Shown here one piece after another: positions 11,269 through 22,400 of a stretch of DNA of 64,000 nucleotides. The stretch is from the NCBI GenBank assembly GCA_022818135.1, contig JAFMSR010000015.1, forward strand, positions 30,590,193 through 30,654,192, given 5' to 3'. The DNA comes from Saxidomus purpurata (lineage: Eukaryota > Mollusca > Bivalvia > Venerida > Veneridae). The notes under the pieces are model-generated. The model had not been told where the DNA came from, did no database searches, and was given only the letters and a program-made list of their open reading frames with translations. A program made the position numbers and the translations under genes. Within the stretch, counting starts at the first letter, position 1. Every line of letters starts with the position of its first letter.

Positions 11269-11790
11269 CATATAAAGTATTATAAATTCGATAAGTCACA
11301 TTTATCAAGAAAAATTTACAGTAACATACGACCTATTATTTGATGTTTTCGAGTCAGATCCCAAAGTAATATAAATTCCGATAAGTTATAAGACTTTAGT
11401 GGAAACATTTATCAAGAAATATTTACAGTAACATACCTATTATTTGATGTTTTCGAGTCAGATCCCACAGTAATATAAATTCCGATAAGTTATAAGACTT
11501 TAGTGGAAACATTTATCAAGAAATATTTACAGTAACATACCTATTATTTGATGTTTTCGAGTCAGATCCCAAAGTATTATAAATTCCGATAAGTTATAAG
11601 ACTGTTGTGGAAACATTTATCAAGAAATATTTACAGTAACATACCTATTATTTGATGTTTTCGAGTCAGATCCCAAAGTATTATAAATTCCGATAAGTCA
11701 TAAGACTTTAGTGGAAACATTTATCAAGAAATATTTTCAGTAATATACCTATTTTATGATGTTTTCGAGACAGATCCGAAATATGTGACC
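11269..11790. repeat. 104-bp tandem array, ~5 copies
   Basis: The word GATGTTTTCGAG(T/A)CAGATCC recurs at 11342, 11446, 11550, 11654 and 11758, exactly 104 bases apart. Each unit also carries 'attccgataagttataagac' and 'atttatcaagaaatattt'. The first and last units are the most diverged and the middle ones are nearly identical. There is no coding potential across units. Confidence 0.95.
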
Positions 11791-12113
11791 GTTTTAATTA
11801 TGTATTGTGACTTATGTGCTTTTCATCTTGAAAAATACTTTTCAATTCGTCTATATGCAATGGAAATGAAACTTTAATACATATTTATATCTCTTGTTAT
11901 GACTATGGCAATGTTAATTATTCAACGAGTACAAATCAGTGATTAATGTATTTATGAAATAGGGCATATTAATAATATCACTTTAAAAGAAGCATTTATT
12001 GTTTCATATATTTTTCATAATACATTGACTTCTATCATCTTCATTTCATCGAATATACAAATATACATTTATATTCAAATATTTGGTATGTTTGTTTTGT
12101 TAAAGGGCTCGGT
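11791..12113. other. Non-coding AT-rich stretch; nothing recognised
   Basis: No gene or repeat family is recognised. Confidence 0.4.
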
Positions 12114-12285
12114 CCGTTAACGGCCGATGTTTGCCTGTTCTCAAATCTCATTAAAATTTATAGGTAAAAATTCTGCATCTAACTAACATAATTAACGTAA
12201 ACAGTATCAGTTACGTACCACGTTTTTCTTCGCCGCTATTGAACTGGCCGTCATAATCCATCTTTTTGAATCGAAATTACGTTGT
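12114..12285 (+). repeat. Partial end related to the inverted-pair element
   Basis: Begins 'aaagggctcggtccg', matching the start of the element at 7019 ('aaagggctcgatccg') and the end of its inverted copy at ~18978-18989. The interior is different or highly diverged, so this may be a related family member sharing only its terminus. Confidence 0.4.
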
Positions 12286-12532
12286 ATCTTTTTTCGCTTA
12301 TGATATGTTATCACATTGTAAGGATTTCAAACAGACAGTCACTACTAAAACATGTGTACACAAACGTAAAACAGTCATCATGTCATATCGACATGGGATA
12401 CAATTTAACTTACCACGTGCACATTATAGGCAACCATCATTATTAGAACCAAATCTGGAATATTTTGTGGTAAATGAAATACGTTTTCAGCTTTTACTAC
12501 AAGTATATCTCTTTTAATTCCAGTTACACCGA

Positions 12533-12790
12533 TCATGATCAGGTTTTGCTCTGACATTTACATTTCAAAGTTTGCGGTTTTTCTCTAATACAGATGAGAG
12601 GCATGTTATTTTGTATTGCAAAATTTATACAGGTATCAGAAATAATTTATTTGATCAATATCAAGTCACACCAAATTTGTTATTATTGAATGACACAGAA
12701 AAATGGTTCAGTTGTTTTCCATTAAGTTGTGCCAAAGCCTGCTATGAGATTTTGAAAACAAGAAATGAATTTCTGTAAACTAGATAGGTT
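12533..12790 (+). pseudogene. LINE reverse transcriptase C-terminal relic
   Basis: The frame 12572-12778 contains DERHVILYCKIYTGIRNNLF, the 'E..H.L..C..Y...R..LF' signature found after the reverse transcriptase domain in many LINEs. It ends with 'CAKACYEILKTRNEFL', typical of the extreme C-terminus. Cysteines of the preceding zinc-finger half are lost. This is a 5'-truncated remnant. Confidence 0.6.
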
Positions 12791-14200
12791 TTCATACAAA
12801 TGATGTTATATTTTAATGTAAATTCACTTAATTATAGGAAATTAACTGGAATGAAATGATTCAGTCCCTTTTTGTATATTTTCTCCCCAAAACGTTAACG
12901 TTCTAGTTCATTTGCCAGTTCTATTGTGATCTCAACTCAACAATTTATTAGCCATAATGAGGTTTAACAGTAGTTGGTAGGATTTTAACTTGAAGATAAT
13001 GTGTTGGCATTTTTTTATTTTGTTAGTTAAGTCCTCTCACATTTATATTAGTTTAGGTAATCATGGCTAATCAGTTCATCTTTGATCTGATTAAGGGTGA
13101 CATTCGATTTCTTAAGGTCAGTTTTTGCTTGCGCAGCAGGGCAGTTTGCTTTTTTTTCACTTTTATAGTTTTATAGTTACTACATTAACTTAAAATACTG
13201 TGGTATTGTAATTTTATATATTATAAAATACAGTATGTTGATCTTTGTCTCTCATAATTCTTTTATGGAATGGAGTGCATGTTGATTATTGTTTTATATT
13301 GTATGAAAGGTGTGTTTCACTGTATTACAACATGTATGGCGAGACATAAATAAATAAAATAAGTAGATACGTCTGGTAGGAATGCGTTTGATATTTTTTA
13401 CATAGAAGTGAAAAATGAATAGTTGAACCAAAATGTATTTTGAAATTAATACAAACCGATAATAGAAGTAAAACAAGCGTGTCTACATAAATATGAAAAC
13501 TATCAGATACTGAATGCAGTTTTATTTAAATGTGAAAGTATTGGGAACAAATTAATTGACACTGGCGATTCTAACGCAGGAGGTTGCTTTCTATTGCTGC
13601 GCCCTAAGTCCCAGTACAGTACATTTATACACGTTTAGTCAAAAGTCGGGTGGAACCATACACTACTGTATTCGTTCATAATCGTGTTTCAAACTCTGCC
13701 AAATTTGAGTCGACTTTAAGTAATTGAATTGAATTTCTGCCTTGATTAAATAATTACAAACGATATAGACCCTAACACCGAAACTGAAAGGTCTGAGGTT
13801 CACATCCGGTACGATAGGTCTAGGGTTCGAAACCCGACTCATGCCTTAGTCCGCCCAGCTTAACAGGGTAGCAGTGACGGAAAACACACTACATGTACAT
13901 CTCTCCTGTAACGTATTGCAGCCCTGGACTGCCTTATAACCCTTAACTCCGTATTTAGTTTAACCAGTCTTTATTTACATAGTCAATTGTATACGCATAG
14001 CTGTACACATATTCTATGAACCATCTTTAAACATTTTCTCTACTTTATAAGTTTTTCCCTAACTCGGAAAGAACCCGTGCAAAACAATTTCTCGACCCAA
14101 GATTCAAACCTAAAATTTTAACTGTCTATATAGTAATACTTTTTATTAGAGAGTCAAGCCCAGACAGATGTGTCATATCATTTAATGTTCCAATTTATTT
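12791..14200. other. Non-coding stretch with a SINE-like fragment
   Basis: Positions ~13775-13900 include 'ggtctagggttcgaaaccc', a B-box-like T-arm motif (GGTTCGAAACCC), inside a tRNA-like patch. The remainder is AT-rich without recognisable genes. Confidence 0.4.
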
Positions 14201-14219
14201 TCCAGATTATTGTCATATT

Positions 14220-14385
14220 ATCATAATGTACTTGTCACGTGCAAAGTTAAACCAATATGGCAATATAATTTTCACAGCTAATGGCAAGTTCATATTTGAA
14301 AGAAATTTTATAGAAGTTATTAAAAATATACAGCCAAAACCATTGCTTTACCCTTATAACATTACAAATGCCTTCCATTCTTAAA
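14220..14385 (+). pseudogene. Unknown exon-like sequence, copy 1 of a tandem pair
   Basis: Preceded by a good acceptor ('ccaatttattttccag'). The translated reading YLSRAKLNQYGNIIFTANGK, then FIFERNFIEVIKNIQPKPLL, aligns with the reading of 15175-15345 over ~50 residues (shared TAN.(K/M)FI, FIEVIK.I.PK.LL.PY). It ends in a stop (14384) soon after. I do not recognise the family. Conservation at the protein level suggests a duplicated exon, now broken, or a piece of an unknown mobile element. Confidence 0.4.
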
Positions 14386-15174
14386 GAAAATCAATAAAAA
14401 AAGGATCGAAATATATACCAAGAAGCAATATAATAACTTGAGAAGAAATGTGAAAGAATAAGTTGTAAACAATATGCCACGTGAAATATTATCTTTTAGT
14501 TTTCAAACGAAAAGAGCGTGAAATGCACTATGAATGAAATATTTCAGAGTTATTTAAAGTTCAATATATATTTTTGAAATTACAATTAGAATAACAATAC
14601 ATATATTAACTAAAATATAAATTAAGCATCAGGTCCAATTTCTTCGGAGTATGACGTCCACTGTTAGCCAGTGTGTCTCCTCAGTACCAGTTTGAGCTGG
14701 GGACCAGTTCTCACAGGCATTGTATCACACATGCTGTTTAGTAGCAGTTCTATATTGTCCCCATTACCAATCAGGGAGTGGCGTCTTTTAAGACATCTTT
14801 CACTGTAATTGTCTAAAAGTCTTCAAGCTATAGAAAACCTACGACGTTTTTTTGTAATTTAAGACGTAATTAGCTACCATTAGAACAGTTTCATTGCTAA
14901 AATGTCCATTTTCAACACTTCTCAATTCATAAATCTTAGTGTGTTTAAGTTTTGCCTACTTGTTAAGCTGACCATTACATAGCTGCATAGTTTCTGTCGT
15001 CTTGTAATCTAACTATTGAAGCTACATGTACATTAATATCATCTTCTATAGAAACATATGTGTTTTGTACCAATATCAAACTCCATTTTGTGTTCACCAA
15101 TCTCGTCCTTTCATTTTTTGAAAAAAAGTTATGGTGAGTAATCATTTTTCAATTCTTTAATCTTTTTGCATAGG
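14386..15174. other. Spacer between the two exon-like copies
   Basis: AT-rich. A G/C-richer patch at 14640-14800 ('tatgacgtccactgttagcc', 'cagtttgagctggggaccag') has no recognisable coding or RNA identity. Confidence 0.3.
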
Positions 15175-15405
15175 CATATTGTTTACGTGTCCTGCACTTT
15201 CAAAAAGTATGACAGGGGCTTCATACTTTTGACAGCTAATGACATGTTCATATACATGTATGAAGGAGATTTTATAGAAGTTATTAAAACTATACCACCA
15301 AAGACATTGCTTTCCCCCTATTTTACTACACTCCACGAAGGTGACAAAAACTTGACTGACCGTTCAAAAGCCACTCCTAAGCTTTGGGTAATATCTTCTA
15401 AATGA
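15175..15405 (+). CDS. Unknown exon-like sequence, copy 2 of a tandem pair
   Basis: A strong acceptor ('ttctttaatctttttgcatag') precedes an open frame reading HIVYVSCTFKKYDRG..., then TANDMFIYMYEGDFIEVIKT and IPPKTLLSPYFTT, to a stop at 15405. A donor-like 'TTTGG|GTAATATC' occurs at 15388. It matches copy 1 at 14220-14385, ~950 bases upstream, at the protein level. The family is not recognised and no flanking exon could be attached. It could be an exon of an unidentified gene upstream of the CD109-like gene, or repeat-derived. Confidence 0.3.
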   Translation, partial: HIVYVSCTFKKYDRGFILLTANDMFIYMYEGDFIEVIKTIPPKTLLSPYFTTLHEGDKNLTDRSKATPKLWVISSK

Positions 15406-16370
15406 AACTTAAATATTTTTTATTTATTTAACATGATTAACTTATTACCGTATTTGCCATGAATCAAACCTTTACTTGTGCGACACTCACAAAAACAAAC
15501 GAATAAGCTTAATCAATTTTTAAAAGAAGTGCAGAGTATGAATTTACCTGCGGAAAAAGAATTGTTTTGTAACCTGCCAAAAATCTCACTAGTCATAGTT
15601 GGTAACAGGCTTGAACCGTTTTGAACAAGGAGGCAGCCATAGAGATATAAAAACTGCTTTCAAGGATCTATATGACTAAAAGGATTTAATCTCCATGTTT
15701 TCAAAAACACGTATGGAAAACACATTCAAATTTGCGTACAAGGATATCTGATTGATACAATCATCTTATTTGCAAAAAGAAACATTTCCCACTTTTACGA
15801 AGTGGTTATCTATATCATCCCGAATATGCATGACAAAAATCATATTTTTCAAGAAATTTGCATATTTTCGCCCAAACCACCTTCCCAAAATAGAATGAGT
15901 CATAAATGTTTAAAGCAATCTGCACATTTACATCTCTGCCTACCATCCATTACCTCTGCATAATCTTTATTTGCATCTATGTTAATTTGGGTTTAAAGTA
16001 ATATTGAATTATGTTTTGCATGTTATGAGATGCACTTTTAATAAGAATTATCACTGAAGGTGATACATACCCTCTGTCAATGCACTCTTGAATCAAATAA
16101 CAGCGATTCTTTTACCATTTTAGGGAAGAGACCGGGTCCGGACAAATTGGGGAAAATCGCATTGTTTCCACTAAATTATGCAAATCGAAAATTTAGGTTA
16201 CAACCAAGTGTATTATAAGTTCTCTTTATTTTACTATACTCGTACTTCAAAATATTAACCCATACATGTTTGTGGCAAGGATTCTGCATCTTTTTGAAGT
16301 AAATTTATAAATAAAGAAAAATAATTCTTACTGCTTTAGCACAAAGTTAAGAATGAAAGTGCTGTCGAAT
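15406..16370. other. Non-coding stretch; nothing recognised
   Basis: No gene, RNA or named repeat is recognised before the tandem bivalve repeat that starts near 16370. Confidence 0.4.
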
Positions 16371-17420
16371 GTAGCAAATTTTAACCCAAGAGCAAGATTT
16401 GAACAAACTTGTTAAAGAGCCTGAAGACAATGCTAAATGCCAAATAACGAAGTTTTGTACCTTGTTGTTATGAACATAAAGATTTTCAAAGTTTTTCCTA
16501 TATAACTATATGTTAAAATGGACCAACTCGGCGTGGCAAACTTTAATCCCGCTTGTATGATTTCTACAAACTTGGTAGAGGATCGGTAGACAATGCAACA
16601 TACAAAATATCTTAGTTTTGGACCTTGTGTTTTTGGAGAATAAGATTTTTAAAGTCTCTCTTACATAAATGTATGCAAAACAAATGACTACCGGAAAGGC
16701 CAAATTTTGTCCCCAGGGTCATGATTCGAACAAACTTGGTAGAGGATCACTCTGAGCCTTGTGGTTATTGAGAAGAAGACTCAAAGATTTATTATAATCA
16801 AGTGACAATTTTGACCACAAGAACATGATTTGAACAAACTTGGTAGAAAACCACTAGGCACTCCTATGTACAAAAATATCTGAGTTCTGAGCTTGTGGTT
16901 TTGGAGAGGAGGATTTAAAATTCTACTTTATAAGTCTATGCAAAACAATTGTTTTTGACGGGCTAATTTGGCCCAGGGGTATGATATAAACAAACTTGGT
17001 AGAGGACCACTAGATATTGATATACACAAACTATCTAACCTCTGAACCCTGCGAGTTGCGAGTTTGGAGAAGAAGACTTAAACGTTTATTCAAATCAAGA
17101 TACTACCTGGGATAGGAAAATTCTCCTTTATAAGTATTTGCAAAACAAGTGACCACCCGGTTGGGGCCAATTTTGGTTTGAACAATCTTGGTAGCAGACT
17201 AATAGACAATGCCGTATGTAAAATATCTAAACCATGAGCTTTGTTGTTGTGGAATAGAGTGTTAAGATTTCTCCCATATATATCCATGCAGAAAAAAGTA
17301 ACTACCCAGGGAAGGCAAGTTTTGACTCTACGGCTATGATTTAAACAAACCTGTCACGAACCACTAGAGATTTCTATATACCATATATCTAAGCTCTGTG
17401 CCTTGTGGTTTTGTAGAAGA
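16370..17420. repeat. Bivalve-type degenerate tandem repeat ('caaacttggtagagg')
   Basis: Units of ~100-190 bases recur about seven times. Anchors are 'gaacaaacttg' at ~16404, 16566, 16730, 16833, 16988, 17178 and 17342, each followed by 'ccactaga(c)', 'aaaatatct(a)ag', 'gagccttgtggttttggaga' and 'agaagact'. Reading frames here (16506-16703 -, 17090-17287 -) are repeat artefacts. This unit family is one I associate with bivalve genomes. Confidence 0.8.
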
Positions 17421-17744
17421 ATACTATCTACGTTTTTTTTCTGTTTTAGCTTTTGCAGCCATGTTGTTCAGTTAATCGGAACCAAATAAACATATTTAAA
17501 CACGACATAATTTAAGATGTGGTAGATGTAAGATAGAAATAAAATTTTTGGAATGGAAGACGTTAAAAGTGAAGTTCGCGCACATATCTAGAAATAAATT
17601 AGAAATTTGTGTTTAAATGTTCGTACATTTCGCTGAATGTCTGATGCGCATATCAGAGTCTTGTCTTCATATTTCTTTTATCAAGGTTTATTTCAAAAGA
17701 CAGAAGAGGAGGTAAGCGTTTATATAAGGTTGAACATTTTATAA
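17421..17744. other. Non-coding spacer; nothing recognised
   Basis: AT-rich sequence between the tandem repeat and the reverse copy of the inverted-pair element. Confidence 0.35.
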
Positions 17745-18990
17745 AATCATTACAGTAATTTAACGCGGAATTAAATCATCTTCACGTGCATACATTGTAA
17801 AACAAAAATAACTGGTCCAAAAACTGGCCATTAGTTACATTATTTGACGCAGATAACACCAAACAATAAAATTGTTATTTCAAGTTATAGAGAATAAATA
17901 AAGTAAAAATGCCAGATCCAAGTCCTAAAACTAGGAAATTATGAATTAGTGATAAGTATACATATCACTTCATTTCTTAATAAAGCGAAACTCCCTTAAC
18001 TATTAATACATTGACTGATTATGACTCAAAAAGCAATGCAATTCTTTATATATTCAATAAATCGTTTTACCGATCTCAGACTAGACTTTGTCAACATGGA
18101 ATTTTAATTTGAAAGCGGACCACTGAAAGTTTAAGCCTCAGACTAAAAGTGTAATGCTCGTAATGCTCATGCACGTTAAAACTGTGTATACGCATTATTT
18201 CTTAACATAAGATCAAGCCGTATGTTAAAGAAAATGTGTAAATCACCTATAACACACTTGATGATATTTGAATATAACCTTAAAGCAAGTGTACATTTGA
18301 TCAAGAAAACAATAACAATATTAATCTTTTTTTCCAGAACTACAGGCATGATTACAATTAAAGCAAAATATCAATTTAGTTCTTCGTAGACTCGACGGAT
18401 GACGAAATATATTCTTAAAGAAGGGAAGTCTGAGAGAAAATTAAATCTAAAACAATTTTTCAACAAGACGCTGTGTTGAGATTTTGTTACCTGTCACTAA
18501 ATGCTCAAGTTCACATGCTATTTCCGTCAGAATTAATTTAGTATAGGGCTTGTTTAAACACATGAAAGAAATATAAAGTCTGTATTCGCGCCGATTCGAC
18601 GTCAAAAATGGCAATGCAAATGATATGTTATTTTTATTTCTTCCAAAATTTTAAAATGATACACCGAGAAACTTACTGCAGATATTATAATTTTTAAAAA
18701 AAAAATTAAAGCTTTTCCACGCTTCGCGCACAATGAAGCTTAAATGCCTGAAAAACAATATAACACAACTGATGTAAATGACGTCATGTGCGACGTAGAA
18801 AAACACCTTAAATGTTCAATTGAAATGACGATTTTGTCTATTTTCTTGACGTTTTCGACTTTATGTCATTTTGTGACGACACACATAGCGTCACACTTTA
18901 TGGCCAACGTTCTTTATCATTTTTTTTATCAAAACTAAAATTTCAGTAAAAAGACAGGCACAGTTGTGTACATAACGGGTCGAGCCCTTT
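17745..18990 (-). mobile_element. Dispersed element, reverse copy of an inverted pair
   Basis: The reverse complement matches 7019-8600 in order, ending with 'cgggtcgagcccttt' (18976-18990), the reverse of the 7019 start. Landmarks are 'gttatttcaagttatagaga' (17874), 'caggcatgattacaatt' (18343), 'agaagggaagtc' (18419), 'ttccacgcttcgcgcacaat' (18715) and 'cgattcgacgtcaaaaatgg' (18592). The reading frame 18744-18938 is not supported as a gene. The palindromic insert present in the other copy is missing here. Confidence 0.7.
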
Positions 18991-19352
18991 GGCCACAAGT
19001 ATTTACAGCATTAATTGCAATTCAAAAGTGACGCTTTAACCTTTACAGTGCAATGAAAATTGCGATGACGCTCATACTATTGACTTTTTAATAAACCATT
19101 CATAAAAGAACTGTTACTATGGAATGTACAAGAGGTGCGTAAAAGGCTTCTTGATCAAAAGTCCTGTAAAACGCAAAGTAAACACTACGCAAACAGTTAT
19201 CTCAAATATGTGTAACATCCGTCTAGGCAAGTGCAAATGTGGCTGCTCTGGAATTGCGTAGAGCAAAAAAAAAAAAAAATAGAACTGAGTAAAAAGACAT
19301 TTATGATAATGTTGATTTTTCTTTGTCATTTAGATGCAGTTCGTGGACTGAC
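18991..19352. other. Upstream region of the CD109-like gene
   Basis: Includes a poly-A run (19265-19280). The sequence just before the start codon, 'tttgtcatttag' then ATGCAG, resembles a splice acceptor at ~19333. The signal-peptide exon may therefore begin there and be preceded by an untranslated exon. No clear TATA box was identified. Confidence 0.35.
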
Positions 19353-19414
19353 ATGATGATGTTTGCGTCGTTTCTGCTATCAGTCTTGATAGCATCCATA
19401 CAGATTTGCACCGG
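19353..19414 (+). CDS. CD109-like exon 1 (signal peptide)
   Basis: Encodes MMMFASFLLSVLIASIQICT, a short hydrophobic signal peptide. It ends in phase 2 before donor GTAAAG. Three consecutive ATG codons make the exact start uncertain by up to two residues. Confidence 0.75.
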
Positions 19415-22400
19415 GTAAAGGCGTATAAGAATAAATATACTGGCTTATATACCTTTGTTAGTAGATGAGTGTAAAGCATAAAGACTTCCAGGCTTATAAA
19501 AAGATAGATCTATAGATACAATGTATTTATTTCCTCCAGTATTGAAGTGCATAATCATAATGTATTGTTTTTAATATTATACCCATCATCTCTCATTTTA
19601 TTAAAATGACTGACACATAAACCCCTATAAACACTGGTTCCACCGCTTTTTGGTGAGAAGTTAAAAAAAGAGTCAATGATGCATCCGAGTTGACGCTTAT
19701 AATCTCAATTAAATGAAAGAGAGGGTGAATTGATTTTACACTTTCTGTAATGAATCAAAGGTGTGAATTAAAAAAAGAACAATGTAGTTCATTTTAGTAA
19801 AACTTATATTTCATAACGGTATCTTGGTTGATTTTCAGGAGAGTTTTTAAACGTTGTGTTTATGGGTCAATTCAAAACAAAAGTTGACATTTGGCCATAT
19901 ATTTCGCCCGTATTTGTGTAAGGTAGAGAGTTCAGTTAAAACCATAAAGATTTTATTGAGGTGCCTGTTGAAATAAAATGTGATTGTTGATGGTTCCTAT
20001 CCGCCCATGCATTCGTTATATGAAAAGAGGTGGGGGTAAACGTATGGAGTTTGCTGAACAGAACTGAAGTCGGAGCAAGTGCTAATTTATATCATTTGGG
20101 TTAAAGGGTGTATCCCAAAGTATTTATAGTTACCGAAATATCACAAGACAACATAAATTGCATCCTCTGTTATAGTTGTAAACATTTTCCAACTTACCTA
20201 TTAAAAGAAATGCAGCCAGTGTTTATAGGCCATGACACCTTGTGTATTAAGTGATTCTTTTGTGTACAATATCTTGTTCATTTAACAATGATTACATTGT
20301 AATCTGTTACGGAGCCGCGATTTGTGTTGGGAGTATGGATTTTTTTTGCAAGGTAACATCTACAGCACTGCATATCTTATTTTTCAGAACGTATATTGTA
20401 TCTTACCCAAATTCGTTGATCCCTGGTATTCCGTTGAAGATTCGTGTTCAAGTTCAGAATGCTGATGGAAACGTTAATGTACGGACAGGACTAAAATACG
20501 TGCAAAACAACACGATAATTGTAGAAAACATAAGTTGTGTACAGAATGGTATGTTAATAAATTTCTGAATGGTCTTCAAAACGTCAAATCGATTTAATAT
20601 ATTGAATTTCTGGAAATATATTAAAAACTCAGATAGTAAAATGCGTATTTTGTAATGCATACTCTATTGTTACGTAGAGTTTTTTTCATTAATGTTCCAA
20701 CCATTTGACATATACATATGAATGTTGCCGGGGTGTGCATGCCATGGCACATTGGTAACGTGTCTACTTCCAGGTATTTGATTGTGAAATCAAACGATAA
20801 CTAAGTTCAAAAGTCACAGTGCATGCCCATGGGCTAACCCTGAATATTGTATACGGTGATTCTCAAAGAAGAACATGAAGTTCTTCTATTTCTAAAATAT
20901 TATCATTAAAGTTAAAAAAACATAGCTGGTTGTACAATACAAAATGTATATCGTAGGTGTACAATGACATAACCTTTTACATTTTCATTCAATGTTAAAA
21001 AGTAGTCCGGTGCTAGTACCAAAAATTTTATGCCCCCGTAGGAACGTTGGGACGCGTATAGAAGTCGACTCGCCTGTCCGTTCGTTCGCCCATATGCCGC
21101 TACTTTTTTGTCTTGAATATAACTCGAAACGTATTGAAGAGAACAACTTGAAACTTGACACATTTGTAGAACACAATAAGACAAAGGGCAGTGCCCATTA
21201 TTTTAAATGAGCTCCCTTTGTTATTTTTTGTGCAAACAATGAGAGAGGACAATAAAGGGAAGTGCAGTGCCCAAATAATAACTATAGATTGTCTTATTTG
21301 TGAATTATCTCCCTTTATTAAATGTTGTTGTCTGCGGTACTAAAGGGAATTTATTCAAATTGCATACAACGAGAGAGGACATTAGGAGGAAGTGCATTTT
21401 AAATGCAGAAAAAGATTTAATTATGATTTCATGCAGGTGTTTTTTATTTTTGCTTGGAATAGTATAATTATAGACATGTGTTCAAAGAAAGGAAAATACA
21501 TTATTTAAGAAATAAACAAAATGATACTAATCCAGTGCAGCTCGGTATAATCAACTTCCATTGTTAGCTAATTATTGTTTTCAATGAAATATGTGCAAAT
21601 ACCTTTAAAGTTAACAACTGATAGGCCATTCTAACAATACAAACAAGCGCATTTGATGACAATTGAGAAAGCTAAATATATTTTAAAACCTTTTGTCTAC
21701 AGTCAATTGATATGATTTGCTGACTTATGATAGTTATCATTATTGCATAGTCTTATAATAAACACCTTTAGCTCCACCTTCTTAATTTAAGAAGGGGTAA
21801 ATGATAAGATAATAATAGCCATGATGTGGCTGTTAATGCCCATATCTTGCAATGACCAGTTAGGGGTGATAAACATTTTGATTTGATTGTTGGTTGATGA
21901 CAATGGCGACAGCTTTCACTCCATGGGAATATAAAAGTGTCTTGGACCAAGCTCTGTCATTCCTGTTTGAAAAATAATATAAGGTTTAATGAAGCTATAC
22001 GGTAGCAACTCTGTTAAACAGTGAAGCATTTGAACACAAATTGACTTGCATGTTCAGCACATGGCGATAAATACCGGGTCCACGTCAAAGGTCATAGACT
22101 GTGAGACACCACTTCGGGGCATTCGCCACTTACGGTGACAGCTCTTGTTGCAGGTTTTGGAATTCTATTTTGTATGAGCTACAGTAAAATTTCAAATGTA
22201 TACCGGTGATAGATTTTAATTGCATGAATATTTTGTTAATTTTTGAAAGTTGATTAAAATAAACATGTTGTAAAATCATTTCGAAGCGAAAACTGTTAAG
22301 ATGTAAAGGAAACACAAAAAGATTGGAAGCATTTAATTACCGTATAGATGTCTCTATGAAAAAATATATGTTCATTTTAGCGCCGAATGTAACAGACACG

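Noticed and set aside
11269..11790. CRISPR-like array (regularly spaced repeats)
   Set aside because: The whole 104-base unit repeats with no unique spacers, and the genome is eukaryotic.
18744..18938. 64-codon frame near the CD109-like start
   Set aside because: Lies inside the reverse copy of the dispersed element and is broken in the other copy.
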